Source: Microbacteriaceae bacterium
GTDB lineage: Bacteria > Actinomycetota > Actinomycetes > Actinomycetales > Microbacteriaceae
Reading direction: 5' to 3'
Length of the DNA: 64,000 bases
Assembly (NCBI GenBank): GCA_031177985.1
Contig: JAPSJW010000001.1
Span: 620,001-684,000, forward strand
The position numbers and the translations under genes are program-made. Shown here in pieces: positions 8,422-16,264 of the stretch; position 1 is the first letter of the stretch, and each line of letters begins with the position of its first letter. The notes beneath the pieces are model-generated. The model did not search any database and was not told the DNA's origin. It was given only the letters and a program-made list of their open reading frames with translations.

Positions 8422-8451
8422 AGAAGGGCCGTCCGAGAGGGCGGCCCTTCT
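8422..8451 (+). terminator. Intrinsic terminator after tRNA-Arg
   Basis: A perfect 10-bp stem (8422-8431 with 8442-8451; AGAAGGGCCG/CGGCCCTTCT) with a 10-base loop, followed by TCGTTGTG. It begins 9 bases after the tRNA gene. Confidence 0.8.
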
Positions 8452-8546
8452 TCGTTGTGTCCGTCCTGAGGATTGAGAAGCCTCTCGTAGGGTGGGCCCC
8501 CGCTGAGCAGTCCGCGGCGACGCGCAGCGGCGTCGGGGCGGCTCAG

Positions 8547-8571
8547 TAGGGGATCGAATCCCTCCGGGCGC
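8547..8571 (+). repeat. Direct repeat of the tRNA-Arg 3' end (att-like)
   Basis: These 25 bases match 24 of 25 bases of the T-arm and acceptor end of the tRNA gene (8390-8414); only the first T of TTCGAA is changed to A. Duplication of a tRNA 3' end is the usual trace left by a tyrosine-recombinase element. Only 132 bases separate the two copies and no integrase lies between them, so this is probably a residual attachment site or the edge of a decayed or lost island. A small HTH regulator follows 41 bases downstream. Confidence 0.7.
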
Positions 8572-8612
8572 ACGGTTGAAGGGCCCCGTCCGACCGCCAG
8601 TACTGTAGCGGC

Positions 8613-8945
8613 ATGGCAAGCGACTGGTGGCAGTACGTCGAACGCGTGAGCCAGGGCTCACAGCAGCGGGACATCTCCCTCCGCACCGGGATCGACAAGT
8701 CTCACGTCTCGCAATGGAAGACACGCGATGCCACTCCCAGTGCGCACCTGGTCATCAAGTTCGCCCGAGCGTATGGTCACAACGTCCTTGAAGCACTCGT
8801 CGCGGCTGGCTACATCACGGAGGCGGAAGCCGCACTCCGTAAGGTCCACGTTGGTCTGCATGAACACTCCCTGGAGGACCTGCTGAAAGAGGCCCTCCAC
8901 CGAGTTCAGCCCCTCACGGAGCCCAACGTCAGCGACGCCGACTAG
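8613..8945 (+). CDS. Small helix-turn-helix regulator, possible mobile-element remnant
   Basis: 110 residues. Residues 15-65 look like an XRE-type helix-turn-helix: QQRDISLRTGID, then KSHVSQWKTRD as the recognition helix, then a helix ending FARAYG. The C-terminal half is helical and of unknown role. Its base use (AT-richer wobble positions such as tca, cgt, aag) is unlike its neighbours, and it lies beside the duplicated tRNA end, so it may be cargo or a repressor of an integrated element. No strong ribosome-binding site is visible. Confidence 0.7.
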   Translation: MASDWWQYVERVSQGSQQRDISLRTGIDKSHVSQWKTRDATPSAHLVIKFARAYGHNVLEALVAAGYITEAEAALRKVHVGLHEHSLEDLLKEALHRVQPLTEPNVSDAD

Positions 8946-8950
8946 GTCGC

Positions 8951-8980
8951 GCCCTGCCGCGCTGCGCCCTGCCGCGCTGC
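8951..8980. repeat. Two tandem copies of a 15-base unit
   Basis: GCCCTGCCGCGCTGC occurs twice head to tail (8951-8965 and 8966-8980) just after the HTH gene. It is too short to interpret and probably arose by slippage. Confidence 0.6.
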
Positions 8981-9236
8981 GCGCTTGGGTACGGTACAGC
9001 GGCCCGCCGTGCTGATCGAGGCCGTAGCGATCGCCTGGACACCGGGCGCGGTCAATCGGACCTGGGACGTTCCCGGCGGCATGAGAACGCCCCGCCGGCC
9101 CGTTGGCATCCGGCGGGGCGTTTCGTCTCAGCGGCTCTGTCCCTCTGCGTTCCTTCCTTCCAGCGTGCGCGTCCGTGACGAACTAGGGCCAGGGGGTTCC
9201 CGTGCGCGACGCGCGCTCGTATCATTCGGCGCCTTC
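8981..9236. other. Gene-poor gap between HTH gene and nagB
   Basis: No convincing gene is seen here on either strand. It holds one strong terminator hairpin (9086-9122). The bases before it may be remnant sequence of the element suspected at the tRNA, but I recognise no gene fragment. The stretch after it (9123-9236) shows nothing further. Confidence 0.5.
9086..9122. terminator. Strong bidirectional terminator-like hairpin
   Basis: A perfect 13-bp stem, AACGCCCCGCCGG (9086-9098) with its complement (9110-9122), and an 11-base loop. T-rich bases follow on the plus strand (TTTCGTCT) and A-bearing bases precede it. It can serve the HTH transcript on the plus strand and nagB on the minus strand. 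Confidence 0.75.
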
Positions 9237-10016
9237 CTACAGCCCCTGCCACTCCGGCTTGTTGCGCCACACGTCTCGGTAGTACTCCGCGTAGTGCAGG
9301 CGCGACGCGGCCGCCTCGTCGACGACGACCGTGACGTGCGGGTGCAGCTGGATCGCGGAGCCGGGCAGCGAAGCCGTGACCGGTCCCTCGACGGCGCCTG
9401 CCACCGCATCCGCCTTGCCCTCGCCGAACGCGAGGAGCACCAGGTGTCTCGCTCGCAGGATCGTGCCGAGACCCTGAGTGATGCAGTGCACTGGCACCTC
9501 GTCGACGGAGGCGAAGAACCGGGCGTTGTCGGCGCGGGTCTGCCCGGTGAGGGTCTTCACCCGGGTGCGGGAGGCGAACGACGACCCCGGCTCGTTGAAC
9601 CCGATGTGCCCGTCCGTGCCGATGCCGAGCAGCTGCAGGTCGATCCCGCCGGCAGCCTCGATCGCGTCCTCGTACTGGTCACCTGCGTGCTGGATGCCCT
9701 CCAGGCGGCCGTCGGGAGTGCGGATGAGCGCCGGCACGAGCCCGAGCGGCTCGACCACCTCGCGGGTGATGACCGACCGGTACGACTGCGGATGCGCCGG
9801 GTCGATGCCCACGTACTCGTCGAGCGCGAAACCACGCACGCGAGAGACGTCGACGCCGTGCAGGCGGGATCGCAGCGCCTCGTACACCGGCAGGGGCGTC
9901 GACCCCGTCGCGAGACCGAGCACGGCGTGGGGGCGGTCGCGGATGAGGCGCACGATCTCGTCGGCGACGAGCGCCCCGGCGCTCGGGGCGTCGGGCAGGA
10001 TGACGACTTCGGCCAC
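9237..10016 (-). CDS. nagB: Glucosamine-6-phosphate deaminase
   Basis: 259 residues. It converts glucosamine 6-phosphate to fructose 6-phosphate plus ammonia, feeding amino sugars into glycolysis. Motifs are complete: phosphate-binding ATGSTP at 36-41, LDEY with D66, and GTDGHIGFNEPGSSF with D135, H137 and E142. These correspond to the catalytic residues of E. coli NagB with a constant 6-residue offset. The GTG start at 10016 follows AAGGAG. A GntR-type regulator is divergent 64 bases away and a SIS/PTS pair lies beyond it, which suggests a small amino-sugar locus. Confidence 0.95.
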   Translation of the reverse strand: MAEVVILPDAPSAGALVADEIVRLIRDRPHAVLGLATGSTPLPVYEALRSRLHGVDVSRVRGFALDEYVGIDPAHPQSYRSVITREVVEPLGLVPALIRTPDGRLEGIQHAGDQYEDAIEAAGGIDLQLLGIGTDGHIGFNEPGSSFASRTRVKTLTGQTRADNARFFASVDEVPVHCITQGLGTILRARHLVLLAFGEGKADAVAGAVEGPVTASLPGSAIQLHPHVTVVVDEAAASRLHYAEYYRDVWRNKPEWQGL

Positions 10017-10034
10017 GGGAGCTCCTTCTTCAGG

Positions 10035-10049
10035 CGAACCGACGGTTCG
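10035..10049. promoter_or_regulatory. Candidate operator between nagB and gntR
   Basis: A perfect inverted repeat, CGAACC-GAC-GGTTCG, in the 64-base divergent gap. Its position fits control of both genes, possibly autoregulation by the GntR protein. It does not match the DasR-type consensus found upstream of the PTS gene. Confidence 0.45.
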
Positions 10050-10080
10050 GTGCAGCGGACGGAAATGACAAGATCGACGG

Positions 10081-10827
10081 GTGACCGAGCCGAAGTACCG
10101 CGACCTCGCCGAGGCCCTGCGTCGGCGCATCGCACAGGCGCCGGTGGGCACGCCGACGCCCAGCGAACGCGAGCTGGCCGAGGAATCGGGAGTCTCGCGG
10201 ATGACGGCGCGACGGGCCATCGACGAACTGGTGCGCGCGGGACTCCTCACCCGTGAGGTGGGACGCGGCACCTTCGTCGCCCACCCCGCGGTCGGCATGC
10301 CGCTGCAGCTGACGAGCTTCACCGACGACATGCTCGCCCGGGGTCACGTGCCCTCCAGCGAGGTGCTCGAGGCGCGGCTCGTGCCGGCGGATGAGCAGAT
10401 CGCCTCCGTCTTCCAGCGCGACCCCGGCGACCCCGTCTTCCTGCTGTCGCGGGTGCGACTGGCCGACGGGGTGCCGATGGCGATCGAGCGCAGCCACCTG
10501 CGTGCGGACCTGCTGCCCGGCATAGAGAGCCACGACTTCGCTCGCGAGTCGCTCTACCGCGTGCTGCTCGACGAGTACGGCGTGCGGTTCGACGGGGGAG
10601 AGCAGGTCATCCGCGCCGCGATCGCGAGACCGGATGACGCCAAGACGCTCAAGATCCCGCCGCAGTCGGCCGTGCTCGAGTTCGTGCGCACCTCGTCGTC
10701 GGATGCGGGGGTGATGGAGTGGACGACCTCCATCTACCCGGGCACCCGCTTCGAGCTCTCGGCTCAGATCGCACCGGTCACAGCTCAGGGATCTGCTCCT
10801 CGAAGCGCGCTACGAGTTCGCGGTTGA
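10081..10827 (+). CDS. GntR-family (HutC subfamily) transcriptional regulator
   Basis: 248 residues with a GTG start. Residues 3-65 form a GntR winged helix (PSERELAEESGVSRMTARRAIDEL), and residues 80-240 form a UTRA effector domain (FTDDMLARG, then VPMAIERSHL, then MEWTTSIYPGTRFEL). The HutC subfamily includes DasR/NagR regulators that sense phosphorylated amino sugars. Its place next to nagB fits that role. The last 17 codons overlap the convergent SIS gene by 50 bases, so its 3' end may be slightly extended relative to homologues. Confidence 0.9.
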   Translation: MTEPKYRDLAEALRRRIAQAPVGTPTPSERELAEESGVSRMTARRAIDELVRAGLLTREVGRGTFVAHPAVGMPLQLTSFTDDMLARGHVPSSEVLEARLVPADEQIASVFQRDPGDPVFLLSRVRLADGVPMAIERSHLRADLLPGIESHDFARESLYRVLLDEYGVRFDGGEQVIRAAIARPDDAKTLKIPPQSAVLEFVRTSSSDAGVMEWTTSIYPGTRFELSAQIAPVTAQGSAPRSALRVRG

Positions 10828-11473
10828 ACTCGTCGTTGCCGGGCATGTTGGCGCTCCGCCACCGGGGGGCATCCGACGCGATCTCGTAGACCTGCCGCAG
10901 GATCAGCGTCCACACGGTCGTGGTCGCGAGGCTCGACACCGGGGCGGTGACCGGAGCGTCCACCGGCCAGGTCGCGTCGCCGGGTGGCACGGCGGTGTCG
11001 ATCACGATGTCGGCGACGTCGACGAGCCGCCGGTCCGCGCGTCGGGGTGCCGCCTCGCCCGCGGCGAGCGAGGTCACGGCCACCACCGTGGCGCCGCGCG
11101 CCGCGGCGTGCGACGCGATCTCGACGGGGTACGGGTTCGTGCCGGAGTTCGAGAAGATCACGACCGTGTCGTCCGAGGTGATCCCGGCCTCGCCGGCGAC
11201 CTGCTCGCCGAGCCCCACCCGGCGTTCGGCCGCGGTCGCGGTGCGTGCTCCCGTGAATGGGAGCACTTCGGGATGCCAGAGCGGCCGCACGAAGGCGAGG
11301 CCGCCGGCACGGAAGAAGGTCTCGAGCACGGCCGCAAGGGAGTGGCCGGCGCCGGCGGGGCGCACCAGGCCGCCCGCCTCCGCGGTGCGGGCGATGGCCT
11401 GGGCGGCCTCGGCGATGGTCGCCTCGTTCCGCCGGCCGACCTCGGTCACGAACGCGCCGAGATCCTCCATCAC
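10778..11473 (-). CDS. SIS-domain sugar isomerase-like protein
   Basis: 231 residues. A single sugar-isomerase (SIS) domain is recognised by PAGAGHSLAAVLETFFRAGG near residue 38 and VVIFSNSGTNPYPVEIA near residue 104, the Ser/Thr-rich phosphosugar-binding loops. Such stand-alone proteins isomerise or bind phosphosugars. The GTG start overlaps the PTS stop by 4 bases, so it is coupled to that transporter and probably handles the sugar phosphate it imports. The exact substrate cannot be read from sequence. Confidence 0.88.
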   Translation of the reverse strand: MMEDLGAFVTEVGRRNEATIAEAAQAIARTAEAGGLVRPAGAGHSLAAVLETFFRAGGLAFVRPLWHPEVLPFTGARTATAAERRVGLGEQVAGEAGITSDDTVVIFSNSGTNPYPVEIASHAAARGATVVAVTSLAAGEAAPRRADRRLVDVADIVIDTAVPPGDATWPVDAPVTAPVSSLATTTVWTLILRQVYEIASDAPRWRSANMPGNDEFNRELVARFEEQIPEL

Positions 11474-13281
11474 AGCCAGCCCTTCTCGCCGAGCGCACGC
11501 TCCAGCCGCTCGCGCACGTGCTTCACGTCGACGAAGCTCGTGATCTCGACCTGGACGGGCGCGATGTCGCCGAGCTCGGACAGGTACGAGGGCTGCCCGA
11601 TGAGCAGGTCGGGACGCTGCCCGCGCGCCGAGCCGACGTCGCTGTGCTCGAGCGTGGCTGGGATGCCCAGCTCCTGCAGTGCGCGCTGGGTCGTGGTGCG
11701 CAGGATGAGGCTCGAGCCCATGCCGGCGCCGCAGACGGCGAGCACGGAGATCGTCTCGGGCCGCTTCGTGGTGGTCGTCCCCGACGCCGTGGCGGTAGCC
11801 GTGCGGGCGGGCTGCGCGGTCTCCCGCTCGGCCGCGGCGACCGAATCCGCGCGGGCGGGAGCATCGACGGCGGCGGTGTCATCCGCATCCGGCGCGCGGT
11901 CGGGGCGCCGACCGAGGAGGAGCAGGATCGCGACGGTCGCGGCGACGACCACCGCGGCGAGCAGCCAGAGGCCCGCGGCGCCGAGCGGGGTGAGGAGCCC
12001 GCCGAGGCCGCGCAGCAGCCAGCCCACGACGAACCAGTCGGAGTCGGCGAGCGTCGCGAGCTCGGGCGCGGTGTTGTTCCAGACGCCCCACCCGATCCAC
12101 TGTCCGAAGGCGAGCACGACGCCGTTGAGCACGCCGCCGAACAGCGCTCCGCGCCAGCCCGCGACGGCGTTGCCGAAGACGCCGCCCGCGGCTCCGCCGA
12201 AGAACAGCATGATCATCGGCGGCACCAGCACGAACCAGCCGGTGGCCGCGAAGAGTCCCATGAGCAGCAGGAAGGTGATCGTCGAGGCCACGAAGCCGAG
12301 CATCACGGCGGTCGGGGCACGGGTGAAGGTCACTGGGAGGTCCAGTGCGGGCTTCGCACCGGGAAGCACCCGCTCGGAGAGGCCCTTGAACGCGGGCACG
12401 ATCTCCGCGAGGAACATGCGCACACCGAAGAGCAGGATGGCGATGCCTGCCGCGAAGCGCAGCGCCTGCAACAGAGCCCAAACCCAGGGCAGCACGGTGG
12501 CGTCGCCCATCTGCTCGGCGACCACCTCCGCGTCGGCGAAGAGGATCGCGACGAGCATGATGATGCCGATGACGAACGCCGTCGAGACGTTGATGTCCTT
12601 GAAGAACGAGAGGGCGCGAGGCAGCTTGAGGTGCTCGGAGTCGTGCTTCTGCGGGTCGCCCAAGCGCAGGGCCTTGGCGCCGTAGCCGGCGGCGATCGCG
12701 ATCGTCGAGTCGGTGTGGGCGAGGCCGACCTCCTCGTTGCCCATGACCTTGCGCATGAGCGGCGCCGTCCACAGCGGCTGCAGCACCCAGTAGCAGGCGA
12801 TGAGCAGCGAGCCGACTCCGGCGAGCACCCAGCGGTCGACGTCGCCGAACGCCTCGACGAGGCTCGCGGCGATGACGACGCTCATCCAGTACATGAGATG
12901 ACCGGTGAGGTAGACGAACCGCGCGGCCTTGAACAGCCGCACGAATACGAGGTGGAGCACGAAGCCGCCGGCGATGATGAGCGGCACGACAGACCCCTGG
13001 CCGGCGGTGAAGTCGGCGAGGGTGGATTCCGCGGCGGGGGGCTCGAGCCCCATGGCGCTCGCGACGATCGTCTGGAAGCTGACGAGGCCGCCCACGAAGA
13101 TCTCGACGCCGATGTTGAGGATCACGACGCCGATGGTCGCCCTCAGGCCGCCGGCGACGACCTCCTCGAAGGGCTTGCGCTGCAGCGCGAGTCCCACGAT
13201 CGCGATGATGCCGATCAGCACGGCCACCTGGCTGAACAGGTTGTTCGTGATGACTTCGACGATGTCCTCGAACACTGACAT
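11470..13281 (-). CDS. PTS ascorbate/galactitol-type transporter, fused EIIC-EIIB
   Basis: 603 residues. Residues 1-450 are a polytopic UlaA-type EIIC with about eleven membrane helices, including the opening VITNNLFSQVAVLIGIIA and the NAGHxD-like region. After an Ala/Thr-rich linker comes EIIB with P-loop VCGAGMGSSL, where Cys517 should carry the phosphate. It imports a sugar or sugar acid while phosphorylating it. No EIIA, EI or HPr is in the window, so they must come from elsewhere. ATG at 13281 follows GGAGGA. Coupled to the SIS gene. A DasR-like site lies 42 bases upstream. Confidence 0.9.
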   Translation of the reverse strand: MSVFEDIVEVITNNLFSQVAVLIGIIAIVGLALQRKPFEEVVAGGLRATIGVVILNIGVEIFVGGLVSFQTIVASAMGLEPPAAESTLADFTAGQGSVVPLIIAGGFVLHLVFVRLFKAARFVYLTGHLMYWMSVVIAASLVEAFGDVDRWVLAGVGSLLIACYWVLQPLWTAPLMRKVMGNEEVGLAHTDSTIAIAAGYGAKALRLGDPQKHDSEHLKLPRALSFFKDINVSTAFVIGIIMLVAILFADAEVVAEQMGDATVLPWVWALLQALRFAAGIAILLFGVRMFLAEIVPAFKGLSERVLPGAKPALDLPVTFTRAPTAVMLGFVASTITFLLLMGLFAATGWFVLVPPMIMLFFGGAAGGVFGNAVAGWRGALFGGVLNGVVLAFGQWIGWGVWNNTAPELATLADSDWFVVGWLLRGLGGLLTPLGAAGLWLLAAVVVAATVAILLLLGRRPDRAPDADDTAAVDAPARADSVAAAERETAQPARTATATASGTTTTKRPETISVLAVCGAGMGSSLILRTTTQRALQELGIPATLEHSDVGSARGQRPDLLIGQPSYLSELGDIAPVQVEITSFVDVKHVRERLERALGEKGWL

Positions 13282-13322
13282 GGCGTTCCTCCGTTGGTGC
13301 GTCCGGTGTCGGCGATTCCGGC

Positions 13323-13338
13323 AATGGTATAGCCCAAT
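13323..13338. promoter_or_regulatory. DasR-like operator upstream of the PTS gene
   Basis: AATGGTATAGCCCAAT resembles the 16-base dre motif bound by DasR/NagR-type GntR regulators (A-A/C-TGGTCTAGACCA-x-T, from memory) at about 14 positions. It is 42 bases upstream of the PTS start, where a repressor site is expected. The candidate binder is the GntR/HutC protein at 10081-10827. Confidence 0.5.
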
Positions 13339-13392
13339 TGTGGTCGCGTCACCCCCTTTACTCCGGCGATGTTTCCGGTGTTGCAATCGTGC

Positions 13393-13422
13393 GGTTGCAT
13401 CTACTGCAGGCGATATGCAACC
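13393..13422. promoter_or_regulatory. Inverted repeat upstream of the MFS/SRPBCC/ArsR operon
   Basis: GGTTGCAT (13393-13400) and ATGCAACC (13415-13422) are perfect complements, 14 bases apart, ending 27 bases before the MFS start. It is a plausible operator for the ArsR-family regulator encoded at the end of this operon. Confidence 0.5.
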
Positions 13423-13449
13423 ATGGCATTGCACATCGAAGGAGACTCA

Positions 13450-14640
13450 GTGAACCGGACCACCGCGATCCTCGCGACGCTCTTCTGCGGAGCGTTCATC
13501 ATGGGCTGCGCCGAGATGCTCGTCATCGGCATGATCGACCTGATCGCGATCGACCTGGCGGTCACGGTTCCCGCGGCGGGCGCCCTCGTGACGGCGAACG
13601 CCCTGGGCCTGGCGATCGGCGGACCCGTACTGACCTTCGTCACCGGCCGCTTCGATCGGCGCCATGTGCTGCTCGGCGCCACCGGCGCATTCGTGCTCGG
13701 CAACCTCCTCCCGGCTCTCGGCGCCGACTACCCCGCCTTCCTCGTCGCGCGGGTGCTGATCGGCGCGGTGCAGGGACTCTTCATCGCCGCGGCGATCGCG
13801 ACCGCGACGTCGATCGTGCCTCCGGCTAAGGCCGGGCGCGCGATATCGGTCGTGATCTCCGGCTTCGCGACCGCGAGCGCGCTCGGCCTGCCGCTCGGCA
13901 CGCTGCTTGGACAGGCCGTCGGCTGGCGCGCGTCCTTCGCCCTCGTGGTCGCGGTGGCCGCGGCGGTGCTCCTGGCCGCCTGGATGCTGCTGCCCTCGGT
14001 GCCGACGGTGACCGACGCCGGATCGCTCGGGCAGCTGCGAGCGGCCCTCGCGCCTCGCGTGCTCGCTCTCCTCGCGCTCTGCGCTCTCCTCTTCACCGCC
14101 ATGCTGTCGGCCGTGACCTACCTCGTGCCGTTCTTCACCGGCGTCGCGGGCGCCCCCGCCGCGTGGGTGGGCGCCGTCCTGCTCGGCTACGGCGTCGCCA
14201 CGACGGCGGGCTCGGCGATCGGGGGGCGGTTCGCCGACCACGACGCGGCCCGCACCCTCGTCGTCGGATCCATCGGCGTCACCGTGTCTCTCCTCGTGCT
14301 GTATCTGCTCGGATCCTCCGCGGTCGTCGCGACCCTCGCGGTGCTCGGCATCGGCGTGTTCGGCATGGGCATGGCGCCGTCGCTGCAGCACAGGGTCGCG
14401 AGCCTCGCAGGGCCCGGTGCCGCGCTCGCCGCGTCGCTGCCCGCATCGGCCGTGAACCTCGGCATCGCCGCCGGCTCCCTCCTCGGCGGGATGGCGATCA
14501 TCGGCTCCGGCGTGGCCGCCGTACCCCTCGTCGGTGCTGCGGTCGCGGTGCTGGCGATCGCCGTCGCCTGGGCGACCGCACGACTTCAGCTGCCCGCAGG
14601 GCAGCCTGCCCACCCCATCCCCGCTGGAAAGGAAGCATGA
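13450..14640 (+). CDS. MFS transporter, DHA1-like
   Basis: 396 residues with twelve predicted membrane helices and no large soluble domain. The opening ATLFCGAFIMGCAEMLVIGM and the loop GRFDRRHVLLG between helices 2 and 3 fit the AraJ/DHA1 drug-efflux type. The substrate is unknown. The GTG at 13450 is chosen because GAAGGAGA lies at about 13438-13445. It heads a three-gene operon with 4-base overlaps (SRPBCC protein, then ArsR regulator), probably induced by derepression through the palindrome upstream. Confidence 0.88.
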   Translation: MNRTTAILATLFCGAFIMGCAEMLVIGMIDLIAIDLAVTVPAAGALVTANALGLAIGGPVLTFVTGRFDRRHVLLGATGAFVLGNLLPALGADYPAFLVARVLIGAVQGLFIAAAIATATSIVPPAKAGRAISVVISGFATASALGLPLGTLLGQAVGWRASFALVVAVAAAVLLAAWMLLPSVPTVTDAGSLGQLRAALAPRVLALLALCALLFTAMLSAVTYLVPFFTGVAGAPAAWVGAVLLGYGVATTAGSAIGGRFADHDAARTLVVGSIGVTVSLLVLYLLGSSAVVATLAVLGIGVFGMGMAPSLQHRVASLAGPGAALAASLPASAVNLGIAAGSLLGGMAIIGSGVAAVPLVGAAVAVLAIAVAWATARLQLPAGQPAHPIPAGKEA

Positions 14641-15122
14641 TCATGAGCATGACCACCAACCCGTCCTCGACCGTCGACGAGGAGTCCTTCACCGTCCGTC
14701 GCACCATCCGGATCGAGGCTCCCCTGGAGAAGGTGTGGCAGGCCGTCACGCAGCCCGAGCACATCTCCCGCTGGTTCGGGCGCACCGAGCTGACCGGCGC
14801 AGGCGTGGGCGCTGCAGGGACGATCACCTTCGAGGGCTACGGCGCGGTGCCGCTGCGCGTCGAGGCGATCGACGAGCCGAACTCGGTCAGCTACCGCTGG
14901 GGCAACGACGACGCGAGCGGCGCCCCGCCCGAACAGCTCGACGAGGAGCGCGCGACCGTCTTCACCTTCACGCTCGAGCCGCTCGACGACGGCACCCAGC
15001 TCACGGTCGTGGAAACCGGCTTCGAGCGCACCTCGGCACCGCTCGACAACCTGCGCGACCACGGTCGCGGCTGGGTCGAGGAGCTCGACAAGCTCGTCGC
15101 CCTGCTCGAGGGCGCATCGTGA
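14637..15122 (+). CDS. SRPBCC/AHSA1-domain protein
   Basis: 161 residues. RRTIRIEAPLEKVWQAVTQPEHISRWFG near the N-terminus and a closing WVEELDKLVALLEG helix are the signature of AHSA1-type START-like proteins, which bind hydrophobic ligands in a deep cavity. ATG at 14637 overlaps the MFS stop (ATGA) and follows GGAAAGGA. In many actinobacteria such a protein is paired with an ArsR regulator, as here. The ligand is unknown. Confidence 0.88.
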   Translation: MIMSMTTNPSSTVDEESFTVRRTIRIEAPLEKVWQAVTQPEHISRWFGRTELTGAGVGAAGTITFEGYGAVPLRVEAIDEPNSVSYRWGNDDASGAPPEQLDEERATVFTFTLEPLDDGTQLTVVETGFERTSAPLDNLRDHGRGWVEELDKLVALLEGAS

Positions 15123-15436
15123 CGACCGCGACCCTGGTGCCCGTGTTCGCCGCGCTCGGGGATGAGACGAGGTGGAGCATCCTCGCAGCGCTCGGCGAAG
15201 GCGACGCCTCCGCATCCGCTCTCGCCGCCCGCATGCCGGTGACCCGCCAGGCCATCGCGAAGCACCTGGCCGTGCTGCAGGAGGTCGGCCTCGTGGAGCC
15301 GGTGCGGGTCGGCCGGGAGGTGCGGTTCCGCGTGCTCGGCTCTCAGCTCTCCGAGACCGCGAGGCGACTCGACGAGATCGGTGCCGAGTGGGAGCGTCGT
15401 CTGGCCGCGATCAAGCAGATCGCCGAGTCGCTCTAG
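15119..15436 (+). CDS. ArsR-family transcriptional regulator
   Basis: 105 residues forming a winged helix: FAALGDETRWSILAAL, then a recognition helix in VTRQAIAKHLAVLQEVGLV, then a wing with VRVGREVRFRV. No metal-binding Cys pair is visible, so it is of the type that pairs with AHSA1 proteins rather than a metal sensor. The GTG start overlaps the SRPBCC stop by 4 bases. It probably represses its own operon. Confidence 0.9.
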   Translation: MTTATLVPVFAALGDETRWSILAALGEGDASASALAARMPVTRQAIAKHLAVLQEVGLVEPVRVGREVRFRVLGSQLSETARRLDEIGAEWERRLAAIKQIAESL

Positions 15437-15861
15437 GCGCCGGCGGCGGTGACCCGGTCCGTGATCTCGAGGAGCGGGTCGCCGTCGATGAAGACCCGGC
15501 CGCCGGGAGCGAGGGCAGCCGCGATGCGGGCGAGGGCCTCGGCTTCGAGCTGCGGATGCCGTCCGTCCCGGGCGCCGACCCGCAGGGCGAAGACGACATC
15601 GAACTCGTCCTCGGTCTCGAACTCCTCGATCGGTGCGCACTCGAAACTCAGGCGCCCGGTGTCGGGCTCGGGACCCGAGCCGGCCATCGCCTGCGCGATC
15701 GCCTTCGCCGAGCGGTCGAGCGCGTGCACCCGCCCGCGGGGCACCCGGCGCACGACCTCGCGCGCTGCCGCCCCCGGGCCGCAGCCGAGTTCGAGCACGC
15801 GCGAGGCATCCGTCAGCGGCAGGGCGTCGACCGCGGCCTGCAGCCTCGGCGACAGGGTCAC
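15433..15861 (-). CDS. Small class I SAM-dependent methyltransferase
   Basis: 142 residues. Motif I is VLELGCGPGAAAREV at residues 22-36, motif II lies at LDRSAKAI, and later FDVVFALRVG and ALAPGGRVFIDGD complete a compact Rossmann methyltransferase. The C-terminal part is short, so substrate binding must be minimal or shared. The GTG start overlaps the upstream stop by 4 bases, coupling it to the hypothetical protein at 15858-16202. The stop overlaps the convergent ArsR gene. Confidence 0.83.
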   Translation of the reverse strand: MTLSPRLQAAVDALPLTDASRVLELGCGPGAAAREVVRRVPRGRVHALDRSAKAIAQAMAGSGPEPDTGRLSFECAPIEEFETEDEFDVVFALRVGARDGRHPQLEAEALARIAAALAPGGRVFIDGDPLLEITDRVTAAGA

Positions 15862-16202
15862 CGCACCTCCTCGGGGAGGTCGAGGTCGATGAACTCCTCG
15901 ACCTTCGTGTCGTCCGAGATGGTGGCGGGCTCCAGCTGCTGCCGTCGCTCGGTAAGGTCGCGCACGATCGCCTCCTCGTCGGGGAAGTCGATGCCCGACT
16001 CGGACGTCTCCTCGCTCACGAGCTGGCTCGCCGGTCCGAGCACGAACTCGGCGTCGTGCACGGTGCCGGTCTGCAGGTCAGCCACCGGGATGGTGACTCT
16101 CGCCGCGCCCTGAGGGGCGAGTGCCGCCGCGTAGGCGAAGAGAGCATCCGCGATGGCAGGCGAGGTGAGGAAGGTCTCTCCTGCATAGATGATGCGACGC
16201 AT
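15858..16202 (-). CDS. Conserved-looking hypothetical protein
   Basis: 114 residues starting MRRIIYAGETFLTSPAIADALFAYA. The first half resembles an alpha/beta segment that could bind a small ligand (PQGAARVTIPVADLQTG, then AEFVLGPASQLVS); the C-terminal half is very acidic. No signal peptide and no membrane helix. I do not recognise the family. It is translated just ahead of a small methyltransferase with a 4-base overlap, so the two probably work together. Confidence 0.65.
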   Translation of the reverse strand: MRRIIYAGETFLTSPAIADALFAYAAALAPQGAARVTIPVADLQTGTVHDAEFVLGPASQLVSEETSESGIDFPDEEAIVRDLTERRQQLEPATISDDTKVEEFIDLDLPEEVR

Positions 16203-16264
16203 GGACTCATCCTGGTTCCCGCGATCGGCTGGAACCAGAACCTTGCAGGCATCCCCGATAACGG

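Noticed and set aside
8951-8980. Tandem 15-base repeat as a CRISPR or VNTR
   Set aside because: Only two adjacent copies, with no spacer. It does not form an array.
10771-10830. Treating the 50-base overlap of gntR and the SIS gene as an annotation error
   Set aside because: Both frames are well supported by family motifs, and convergent overlaps of this size occur; only the last residues of the GntR protein are uncertain.
11257-13278. A 673-codon open frame antisense to the PTS gene
   Set aside because: It mirrors the codon pattern of the PTS gene, lacks a ribosome-binding site and resembles no family (runs of Arg, Glu, His, Gly). It is a by-product of high GC.
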